Of a DNA stretch of 64,000 bases, positions 55,251-64,000 are shown one piece after another; positions within the stretch are counted from its first letter, which is position 1; every line of letters begins with the position of its first letter. A model generated the notes under the pieces. That model was not told where the DNA came from, did not search any database, and worked only from the letters and a program-made list of their open reading frames with translations. The stretch is from Crocodylus rhombifer. Its lineage: Eukaryota > Chordata > Crocodylia > Crocodylidae. The translations under genes and the position numbers were made by a program. The stretch is taken from positions 506,806 through 570,805 of the forward strand of contig JAVSML010024360.1 in the NCBI GenBank assembly GCA_038503035.1. The letters run 5' to 3'.

Positions 55251-57571
55251 TTAGCAGGGATCCTGGTTTTCTCTGTTTAAAAGTCCAAAATTCTTTGATT
55301 AAAAACCCCCAAATCCATGTTTTCTTCTATGACTAAAATAATCAAAATTGGCCATTGGTTGATGTGGATTTTTTTAAAGCTCTAGCAATAATTTAGCTTA
55401 GCATTCATTTTGATCTTCACTGTTTGGTTTCTGTATGCTGCTCTGTGCTGCTGGGCAATAGTGTGACAAATCATTTGTTCTCTCAGCTATTATCATACGT
55501 GACCAACCATAACACTACTGTTTCCTAGGTAAAGACTGGGTTTGATGATCTCTAACATCTTCAGACAGGCTACAGTGGGAGCAGTTTAACTATGCTGGTG
55601 GCATTATTTTAAACTGGTTTCTTAAAATAGACTCTTAAGAATGTTTGCCTGGTCAATATGACTAGGCTTAATGGCTGTATCTATTTTAAAAGCACATCAG
55701 GACTCTAGGACCTGACTATTTCTACTGTAAGCAAGCCAATAGGGTGGAGTTGCATAAAAGCAGACCTGGGGGTTGTTTTTAAATAGTCACTGTAAGTTTT
55801 CATATAATGCTGTAAGGTTGCAGTCCAGCAAAGCACTCCATCGTGTTTAATTATGAGCACATGAGTAGTCTTACTGAATTCACTGCACTGTACTTTGTGG
55901 GCTTGGGGTCAGAGCAAGAGGCTGGATAAAGATCTTCTTTTTGGCCCTCCTAATGTATTATTTTGCCTCATCATGTGCCCAGACCACAGATGTCGACCTG
56001 GCTTGGCCTTGGCTCCACACCGAGATGTGATGGGACAAATTCTAATAGCCTGAGAAACCTCCGTGGAATCACGGCACACAGGCAATCTCTCCCCTCCTCC
56101 TTCTGGACAAGAGGGTTGTTGGAAGTTGTGAGCATCCATGGATTCTGCTTTTCAGCAAGGCTGTGCTTCCAGGTTTTTGGAATGAAATTGGAACTTTGCT
56201 TTCCTGATAGTTCTGGACGGCATCTCCCTCCCCTTGCCAAGCGGGTCTGAAAGGCTCTTCCCTGAGGAGCTTTTGTTCATGTCAATGGGAGGGGGGGAAA
56301 GGCTGAATAATTGGAGTTGCTCTGGTATGTGGACCTAATAGGGAATTTTGCAAGCAGTTCACCAATTACCATTTTTTTACTGTTACCTGTGAGCAGTGTC
56401 TGTGACTTTGAGCATGTAATGCAAGTTATGAGGGCTGCTGCAGAAGTAAACATTGGAGGTGAATGGAAAGAGAGAAATCCAGTGTTTTATACAGCATGAG
56501 CACGCTCCTTTAGAACCTGACATATGTTTTTCCTGGGTTACTATTTGTTCCCATGTGCTGATTCACCTAGTATATTCAAGAAGTTGCCTTTGTATCATTT
56601 TCTGAAGAGTAAATTGCCTTGCCAACCTTGAGATTTTTCATGCAAATTCTTTTGAAGCAAATTGTTTTGAAGTGTATGAAAACATCTTTCTTGCTCTAAC
56701 ACCTATGTGAGACACAACAGTTAAAAACTTAGAGCAAAATATGGCTCTCGTATCCTAAGATTTGAACGCATGACCATACATCATTTAAACACTTTCATGT
56801 ACTCAGTTGTAAGATTTGCAAGGACTGGCAACCTAAAAAGCAAAAGTATCATTTGTTTTATGTGGAAAGTCAGCTGCTCTAAGGATCAGCAACAGCAAAG
56901 CTGGAAAATATGATGGTGATGATGATATTTTCATAATAAAGCTAAAGCAGGGCCAGCCCAGGTGGCACCATGCATAGTGCTCAGAAATACATGTTGCTTG
57001 CAGACTTGCAAGGGGCCTGCCTCCAAATCAGAGGTGATTTGGGGTGGGAATTAATCTGATTCTGTGGATAGAACTATGTCCATACATTTTAGCAGTGGGT
57101 CAAAGAATCACCCCAGTGTTCGAAGATTTGAGGGCTGGAGTCTTCGCTATGTGATTCCTGATTACCGCCGTGAGTATTGTGCTCCAAATCTCCCCTGGAA
57201 CTCTTGCAATTTATGTCCTAAGGACAGAATTCTGTTTTGCTTTACTCCCCCAAATGGCAAACTTCCATAAACATTTAAATCTTCATCTCCCATCTCTATG
57301 CCATTCTCTCACCATTCACCTTTTTACACACATTCGTACATAAAGGCTATGCAGAGTTTGTTCACTTATGTCAAGCAGAAGGATATTCAAGTTGCTTACA
57401 GGACAAGACTAACATGGTTACATTTCATTATTATTACACTCTATGTTAACATCAGCTACATTAGTTCAGTTCCTGCTGCAACACCCTCTAGCTTGTTCTC
57501 ATCCTCTCATCTCATATATCTGCCTGCTGGCCACCTAGAAAGCCAGCTTTAAAAGGAAAGGACTGGCTAAT
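55251..57571. other. Unannotated stretch
   Basis: No gene or element is recognised. Frames near 55909-56250 overlap on both strands and lack motifs. Confidence 0.5.
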
Positions 57572-57725
57572 GCCCGAATTGAAGCCTGGTGGTTGAGCAC
57601 TGTACTGGGAAGTTAGAAACCTGCAGGGTCAAATCCTCTATGCGAAGGAGGCCTAGAACCTGGCCAGGTCTCTTGTTTTCTTAGCAAGTTCTCTAACCCC
57701 TCAGCTATTGGGTCCAAAACTTAGG
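57572..57725. repeat. Palindromic element with tRNA-like ends, copy 2
   Basis: The left part reads gcctggtggttgagcactgt and has a B-box-like gggtcaaatcct. The right part ctaacccctcagctattggg is its imperfect inverted copy. It has the same design as 40530-40770. It is not a tRNA gene because no cloverleaf can be completed. Confidence 0.5.
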
Positions 57726-57966
57726 AGGGCCCTCCTCCACCCCATGGCAACTGCTTATGGATTTTTCCTAGGCAGATTTTGATTGTTTTCACACACCCAG
57801 CATCCGTACATATGTAGCTGCTTACCTGCTCAGATGGAATATAGTCTCCTGAACATGTGCAGAAGTTGTACTGACACATATGCATGCATACTATATAGGT
57901 AACAGAATCACAGCCTACATAGAAGGGTTCAAAATGCCACTTACATGAATAAGAAACTGGCATTGG

Positions 57967-58258
57967 GGCTGCTTACAGACATTAAAAAAAAAAGGCAGTG
58001 CTTTACTTTAAACTTGATGAGCTCTCCTGCTGAGCTCAGCACGTGCCCAGAAGAGGTAGCACCTCAGTTGGACCTGGCTCACCTGCAGTCTGTATAGATG
58101 CTTTAGTGGGGCTTTAACTAATAGCTGGTTGAATCAGCTAAAAATGCCAAAAAGCCCCGCTGAAGTGCCCAATGTATGCAGATGCTGTGGAGCTGGGTCA
58201 AAGTAATATACCGCTGTTTGTGGTAAAGCGCTTTTTTTTTTAATGTCTGCAGACAGCC
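57967..58258. mobile_element. Terminal-inverted-repeat MITE (about 292 bp)
   Basis: The left end gggctgcttacagacattaa is followed by an A run and ggcagtgcttta. The right end is taaagcgc, a T run, and ttaatgtctgcagacagcc, its inverted copy. The arms are about 35 bp. No coding capacity and no clear target duplication. Confidence 0.8.
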
Positions 58259-58334
58259 AAAACGTATTAAGTGAAATAGAACGCTACACTGGGTGTGTGA
58301 TGCAATTACTTCCCAGCTAATGCTAATAACTTGC

Positions 58335-58837
58335 CCCCTCTCTTACATCCTTATATCCAGGCTCCACACTTCAAAAGGACGTTTGGGAAGAATCCAGCAC
58401 AAAGCAATAAAAATGATCAGGGGCCTTGGAGACAAGACTTATGAGGAAATATTGAAAGAACTAGGGTCATTTAGCCTGGAGAAGAGAAGACTGAAGGGAG
58501 ATTTGATAAAAGTCTTCAGATATCTGAAGGGCGATTTAACAAAGAGGACAGAGATGGGCTTTTTCCATGACTGCAGGTGACAGGACTAGGAACAGTGGCC
58601 TCAAGTTTCAGGACAGGAAATTTAAGTTGGAGAGTATGAAGAACTTTCTGACTATAAGGGTGGTCAAGCATTGGAAGAGGCTACCTTGAAAAGTTGTGAA
58701 ATCTCCATCCTTAGAAATTTTCAAGAGAAGGTTATACAGATACTTGGCTGGGATGATTTGTTTCTGCCTTGAGCAGGGGGCTAGACTAGATGATCTAATA
58801 AGTTCTTTTCCAGCTCTAGTTTCCTATGATTCTTGCA
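58335..58837 (+). mobile_element. CR1 LINE fragment F (3' end)
   Basis: The plus-strand frame gives [40 protein letters not shown] and [10 protein letters not shown]. Then come the CR1 3' UTR phrases ttcaagagaaggttatacag, gcagggggctagactagatg and ctatgattct at the very end. It is 5'-truncated and moderately decayed. Confidence 0.88.
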
Positions 58838-61098
58838 GAATGGGCTTAGGCATTCACAAAGCAAATAAACAGTGTTTACAATAAGACTACACACAGACAT
58901 TTGGGAGCTTGATCCTGTATGCCTTCCACAGGCACAAGCCCCATTGAAGGCAGTGGGAGTAGTGTATGAGGAGCATGCCGTCAGGTCCTTGTGCACCTGA
59001 ATCTGAAGCAGAAACCAGGGACGTATGCCATTACGTAAAACTGCACCTAAATTAACATATCAATACCTGTTTACAGCAGCAGAGAGCTTAACCATTAACA
59101 GTGTTCTTGCTGTAGTGAGAAGCAGAGGAGTGGTGTATCGCTTCCATCCCAACTCCTCATAGCCAGAAAGTAAATTTTGCTTGCTACAGGCAGGAGAGAC
59201 TTCCACACAGCACTTTATTTTTATTTTACTTGGACTAAGTTAGTTTGTCTCTACATAGGGAGAGCCATGTAACTGAGAAACATGTTAGCTCCCAACATCT
59301 ACAAATATCCTGCTTGTTCTTGCTAGATCCACATCCCCAGGTACCCACTAAAAGGGTCTTTTTATCAAATATATTGCAAATATACAGGTTGTCAGCAATC
59401 CTACTTCCCTCTGATATTTTCAGGATGAAGAGCTTATACTGTGGACCAAACCACTGGCTGTGGCATTTTAATATGTTGCCCGATCTTTTCTTCTGTCATA
59501 TTATTCTTAGGCCATGCTGCTCACCATGCTATCAGAGCCCTTTCCAGTGATAAATAAGTGCTCTGACTAGCAGCTGCTGCTTTATCCTATAGATGGAGGT
59601 GTAGCACTGGGGCTCAAGCCCACCAGCATTCCTATTTCTGTGTACACCTCTGGTTTGTTATTTTTATTGCCAGGTCAGTTTAACTATGACATATTTATTA
59701 ATTGCCTCTTCAGGAAGGTGTGCCAAGTATTCAGCAGCACCACACTAATGTGTGATCCTTTTGCAAATTATCTTTTGGAGACTGACTTTTCTTTCATTGC
59801 TATGAGGTCCTGGAATAGAGTCGCTGCATTTATCACTGCTTTTCTAGGGGGTATTGTGGTAGAGTGGCTAGTATATCTCACAACATGAGTTCCAGCATCC
59901 CTCTACATCTCTAGTTGACACAGTGCTACACGAGCACCTAACTGATTAGGCTGGGGAATCATTGGTGGCCAGCTGTGATGAGGCCACATCATTGCTTTGT
60001 GTGCTGTTGGCTATAGATGCTGACATGTTTTAACCACTTTAGCCCTGGGGGCTACTTAGGCTCAGGGTAGATCTTTTTAACTATGCTTCTGGAGGTGGCA
60101 AGCACAGGTTCTCTTGAGCACGCCTGTGGGCACCAGAGTGACCATAGGAAAGGAAAGAATGCTAACAATGGGCAGAGCAGAGGGTGACTTTTTGAGCAGA
60201 GTGAGGTTTTCAGAAAGGTTGTTGACTCCTTGCTTTCTCTCCCTTGGCAGGAAGTACTTAGGTATATTGCTGCCCTGTATACCACTAAGGCTGGGTTAAA
60301 TGCTGCAGGTGTGATGCACTCCTGTAACAGTTCTGCTCATCTGACTCCTCATTTCAATGAGATGATCATGTAAAGGACACCCCACAATACCACAGTGAGT
60401 ATACAATAGTTGTTGGGAATGACTCTCCTAAGAAACACATCCCTAGGTCTGGGTTTGATTTTAAAGCAAAGAACTTCAGAGTTAGTTCCCAAGGCAGAAA
60501 ACAGCAAATGTTCATGAGTGGAATTCATGATCTCTCTGATGCTCTAAGCTCAACACCTTGTATCTTCTGGGGAAATCAAGCTTACATTATAGTGCCCTAT
60601 GGAATAATCCTTCAGAATTTTATAGAAATTAACAACTTTTCCTATAGTTTCTAACAGGCATTTTATTACATTCAGTAGAGAACTGTATTCTTAGCATGCA
60701 CATTATTTAGGATGCTTTTGAAATGTCTTGTTATTAATACAACAGGATTTCATAATTTCTATAAAACTGTTAAATTCCATTTTATAGCTAGTAAATTACT
60801 AAGATGTGTTTATAAAGATCTTGGCAAGTCACTAACTTGTATTTTAAAGCATTATTCATAATTTTAAGAGTACTCTGCATATTATGATATGCTACTATCA
60901 AGACAAGTGATACTTGGGAATATATATTCCTAAAGAAGTCAAGGTACAGTTCCAGAAACTAATAAATTAGAAAGCCATTGGAAAACCACCAGTGATATAT
61001 TTTCATTTCCTTATACAGTATCTTCATTTGCCTAAAAAGCATGGAAGAGAAATGAAGATGAAAAGATTTGTGGTGATTGATGAAAGAAACCTTTAGGG
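58838..61098. other. Unannotated stretch
   Basis: I see no gene. Frames of up to 101 codons (59245-59550) have no motif. Confidence 0.5.
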
Positions 61099-61298
61099 CA
61101 GAGGATTTTAACCCCGGGTATGTATACCCCTGGGGGTGCTTTGGATAGCCCCATGGGGTATGCAGCAGCAGCAGCATGGAGAAGCTGCTGGCACTTCCAG
61201 TTTTGCCAGCAGCACTTCTGGTGTCTCTCTCTTTCCCTCCTCCCCCTTCCCACTTGGCCGCTGGGGGTACCCTGACCAAAAAAGGTTGAAAACCCCTG
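61099..61298. mobile_element. hAT-type MITE (200 bp) with 8-bp target duplication
   Basis: The left end cagaggattttaacc and right end ggttgaaaacccctg are inverted copies of the CAGGGGTTYTNAACC hAT terminus. The flanks ctttaggg (61091-61098) and ctttatgg (61299-61306) are an 8-bp duplication with one mismatch. A short gca repeat (cagcagcagcag) sits inside. Confidence 0.85.
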
Positions 61299-61803
61299 CT
61301 TTATGGCCTCTGTTTTTAATAGAGAATTTTGGTATGTTTTGCTTTTAAAAGAACCAATGAAAATATCAAAATTTGCAAGATTCAAAATTAAGCTATTTCT
61401 GCCATTTCTGCTAAACTGGCTATTTTTGCCAATTTTAATTGAAATTTCACAATCTTTCTTTTACTATTCACATTTCAGTAAACAATTCAGTAATTTAATA
61501 ATTTAACAACAATTGAGGTCATTTTGATTGAAATATTTATAAAATAGGCTTGGAATAGTTCATGAAAGATGTGGAAGTTCTTCATCAAACTTTGTCTGTA
61601 AAAATTATTTTATATTTAATAAAGTCATTCTTCCATACTTTCTTGTAATAAATAAATGATTATCTCCTATTATTATTATTTAGTCACTACCTTAGCTTCA
61701 TTTAGTAATTTGTTTGTGGAAGGGGCAGTTTGCACATAGAACAAAACAAGGTTCCTTTGCCAAATGCCAACGACCAAAGTACTGAGATGCAAAAATGTCT
61801 ATA
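61299..61803. other. Unannotated AT-rich stretch
   Basis: Nothing recognised in this A- and T-rich segment. Confidence 0.5.
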
Positions 61804-62382
61804 CAGGCAGTCCTCAGACTTAGGACAAAATTGGTTCCCGAAAACTGCGTCTTAAGTTGAAACGTTGTAACTCGGAACTGATTTTCCCATAGTAAACAAT
61901 GATATAAATGGGGGTTGGTTCCTGAAGCAAGGCCTGATACCCTATTTGCACCAAAAATAACTCAGAATTTTATACTCAGTCAATTATAGATGAGTAAAAT
62001 AGCTACATTAATGTATTTATATTGTAAATAGCAATCATATTGATTTGAAAGGACTTCTTTGAGGAGACTTTCCTGGACTTTTTGAAGGGCTCTTGGTCGG
62101 ACTTTCTGGAGAGTTGTTGGCTGGAGTCTTCTGAGGTGTCTTGGCTGCAGGTTTTTCTGAAGTCTTGTCTGCTTTCTTAAAGAGAGTGCCCAAGGAAGTT
62201 TGGACAGATGTTCTCCAGGGAGATGAGCGATGCAGCGAACTTGTTTGCTGATGTGGCATGGAATCAGATCAAGCATTGTAAAGTTGAAACTAACATCAGA
62301 AAGTTGAAACAGGGTGTCAATTTATAAATGTTGTAAGTGTGAAATATTGTAACTCGAAATGTTGTAAGTCGAGGACTGCCTG
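61804..62382. mobile_element. Tigger/pogo-like DNA element (579 bp) with TA target duplication
   Basis: The left end caggcagtcctcagactta and right end taagtcgaggactgcctg form an inverted repeat flanked by TA (61802-61803 and 62383-62384), as in mariner/pogo elements. Subterminal gttgtaactcg and gttgaaac motifs recur at both ends. The interior holds a minus-strand frame with repeated SPTK/KSP units. No DDE transposase is present, so it is non-autonomous. Confidence 0.85.
62035..62259 (-). pseudogene. Small Ser-Pro-Lys repeat frame inside the Tigger-like element
   Basis: The 74-codon frame encodes KTPQKTPANNSPES followed by a run of SPTKSPSKSPGKSPQ-type repeats, built on a 9-12 bp period of the tcctggactttttgaa kind. 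An overlapping frame (61980-62276) encodes RKQTRLQKNLQPRHLRRLQ. I recognise no transposase domain. It may be a relic of the parent element's coding region or a simple-repeat artefact. Confidence 0.35.
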
Positions 62383-62729
62383 TATAAATAAATTGCGGTA
62401 AGTCTCGAAAACTTTTTAAACCATGATGACCAACATGCATACAGAGATCACTTTATTTTATGAGCCACCTAAATACAACCTCCTCTGAAATATGACTTAG
62501 TTATCATGATGGCAAGTGCAAGCTATGCAGTAGTTTGGGAACTTTTAGTGATTTTACCTCCCAGGAAGGTAAGAGGGAATTTAGTTATAATAGGCCCAGA
62601 ATCTGTGACAGTTGCCCCTAGGCTCATGAAAAGGGATGTTGCATTCTTAAAATTCTGATCTGGTCATTGTTTTTGGTACTACCATTAAAATGGCTCTGTC
62701 AATAGCACATATGCATTATCTCAGTGCTG
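62383..62729. other. Unannotated stretch
   Basis: Nothing recognised. Confidence 0.5.
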
Positions 62730-62840
62730 GGTCAATTCTGACTTGGATGGAAGAGTGACCTACTGAATCACCAGCCCCTTAGCATTTTCTTGGTGGTTTT
62801 CCATCTTTGCACTAGTGTGATGTCTTTGGGCCTCAGGATG
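62730..62840 (-). repeat. Possible 5S-rRNA-derived SINE remnant
   Basis: On the minus strand, agtgcaaagatggaaaacca followed by ccaag resembles the 5S rRNA internal promoter phrase agtacttggatgggagacca. A second gacttggatggaagagtgac phrase occurs on the plus strand at about 62741. Divergence is high. Confidence 0.3.
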
Positions 62841-63596
62841 GGCAAACCTGGAAACATGTGGGCTGAGTCTGACTTTGGATTCAGTTTCCTTGCAGTTTGG
62901 CTGAATGTACTGCCTGAGCTGAATCCAAACACCAGAGAATCTGCATTTCATTGACACATCATGACAAGTTACTGGATAGTACACTGAATTGTTTACACAG
63001 TGCTGTAAATCTTGATACAGCTGCCAGGAAGCACTTTTAACTCATCATTCTCTCTTGGTTTACAAAGAAGGGCAAAGAAAAACTAGAAATTCAGGATCTA
63101 GCTAGAAAAGTTAACAAGGTCTCTATTGAATTATATTAATGAGCCCAATATCCAGGTCTCTCATACTGTTAGGGAGAGTTTGAGTAGCTTATGTGGAACA
63201 AAAAGAAAGCATTTTAGTCTCTCTGGAAACGAAGGCATGCCAGTAAGAGAGGAAGTTTTCAGGCAACTCCAGCAATAACAGTTCTGGTACGTTTTTTTTT
63301 ATTAGTCTTTAAAAAATGTATTAGACAGTTGCATCCTCCCCCAGCAGTGACAATGGAACATTCCAGAGGCTATTACACTACGTGAGACAGACTCGCTTTT
63401 CAAGAGTGTTGCAATGTCCCGCCAATGCAGACATCTGAGCAGCTGAGAAATGTGTAGGCGCTGTAGACTTTCTTTAATCAAAATGCCCCAGGTTTGTATA
63501 AGCATCAGCATTTGCATTCGTCACACCAAACAGATGATTTACAAGTAACTAAAGAAATTAATATGGATATGAGCAACCAGAATAATTGCTCTCAGA
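62841..63596. other. Unannotated stretch
   Basis: Nothing recognised. Confidence 0.5.
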
Positions 63597-63656
63597 CGCA
63601 TGCATCCCCTGTGTGCATGTGCACACACATGCTTATACACACACACATGCACACTT
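63597..63656 (+). repeat. Imperfect (CA)n/(TG)n microsatellite
   Basis: Alternating purine-pyrimidine sequence with cacacacatg and acacacacacatgcacac blocks, interrupted by atg units. Confidence 0.8.
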
Positions 63657-64000
63657 ACTTTTACCTAGCTGGCAATAACACAATACAACCCTTACAAAAT
63701 TCTTCTAAAGTATCCCAGTAAAAATTCTTTCCAGTTGTGCCCTTGGAGTATGTCAGCAACCTATGGATTGATACAGTAGAATAAGTTAAGTCAGTTATTA
63801 AAAAAGGATTAGAGGAGACCCTAGTTAGAAGTTTCGAACATTCTGCTTTGTGTTGATAATCAGAAATTTCTGGGGTTCCAGGGTTAATTTTAAATATGGC
63901 ATATTCTTGCTGCAATTCATTAGATTTTGCAAAGAGACAGTTATTGGGGGGGAGGGGTTCAGAAAAAGAAAGAACAAAGGAGGTTTCAGACGTCACAATC
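63657..64000. other. Unannotated stretch to the window end
   Basis: There is no recognised element. A minus-strand frame of 111 codons (63661-63996) reaches almost to the edge, but has no motif and AT-rich codon use, so I do not call it a gene. It could only be judged with sequence beyond the window. Confidence 0.4.

Noticed and set aside
57572..57660. tRNA gene
   Set aside because: A- and B-box-like phrases are present, but no anticodon stem or complete cloverleaf can be drawn, and the sequence is palindromic with its right half.
62035..62259. Linker-histone-like tail gene
   Set aside because: It is enclosed by Tigger-like inverted repeats with TA duplications. The frame is short and low complexity, with no globular domain.
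1..64000. CRISPR arrays, bacterial operons or phage genes
   Set aside because: There are no regularly spaced repeats, Shine-Dalgarno-led gene strings or phage proteins. Everything recognisable is vertebrate-type repeat DNA.

Overview
The window is vertebrate nuclear DNA, most likely from a reptile and probably a crocodilian. CR1 LINEs dominate, and their 3' ends carry the ggtcggaagggacc core and an (attcatag)n-type tail that I associate with crocodilian and turtle CR1. Beside them lie Penelope-like, R2/NeSL-like, hAT, Tigger-like and LTR sequences, a mixture unlike a typical bird genome. I found no convincing host exon, tRNA, rRNA or CRISPR array. Essentially every long reading frame that can be recognised belongs to a retroelement. 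The window therefore looks like intron or intergenic DNA, and its content is a record of nested insertions.

Layout. 1-8.1 kb: single-copy-like DNA, an antisense fragment of a hAT-type element (3250), a CR1 copy (4370-6049) split by a 672-bp hAT-type element with an 8-bp duplication, then a foldback element (6050-6801). 8.1-11.45 kb: a long, decayed CR1 (endonuclease plus reverse transcriptase) holding a 3' UTR scrap of an R2/NeSL-like LINE and a small hAT element. 11.7-17.1 kb: a 450-bp sequence present twice in direct orientation, with an old CR1 end and a foldback element between the copies. 17.76-18.52 kb: a terminal-inverted-repeat element. 18.86-22.76 kb: two head-to-tail pieces of an R2/NeSL-like LINE with an unrelated LINE inserted antisense. 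22.77-25.49 kb: a possible LTR, then a terminal-inverted-repeat element split by a 1.1-kb LTR. 27.09-28.05 kb: an antisense CR1 containing a 400-N assembly gap. 28.87-31.11 kb: two Penelope-like fragments in inverted orientation. 31.9-33.25 kb: a solo LTR with a perfect 5-bp duplication. 33.3-42.6 kb: mostly plain DNA. 42.92-48.16 kb: a three-deep nest (LTR, then CR1 with an intact endonuclease frame, then a second LTR). 51.56-55.25 kb: a foldback element piece and a CR1 split by a 457-bp element. 57.5-62.4 kb: small elements, a CR1 tail and a Tigger-like element. The remainder is unremarkable.

The nesting gives relative ages. CR1 copies host hAT-type and LTR insertions. A CR1 sits inside an older LTR that keeps its GCTTA target duplications 5.2 kb apart. 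The best preserved coding sequence is the CR1 endonuclease at 46739-47971. I see no new cellular system. The most informative items are the triple nest, the duplicated 450-bp segment, the composite R2/NeSL-like LINE locus, and the solo LTR that has a paralogous empty site in the same window.
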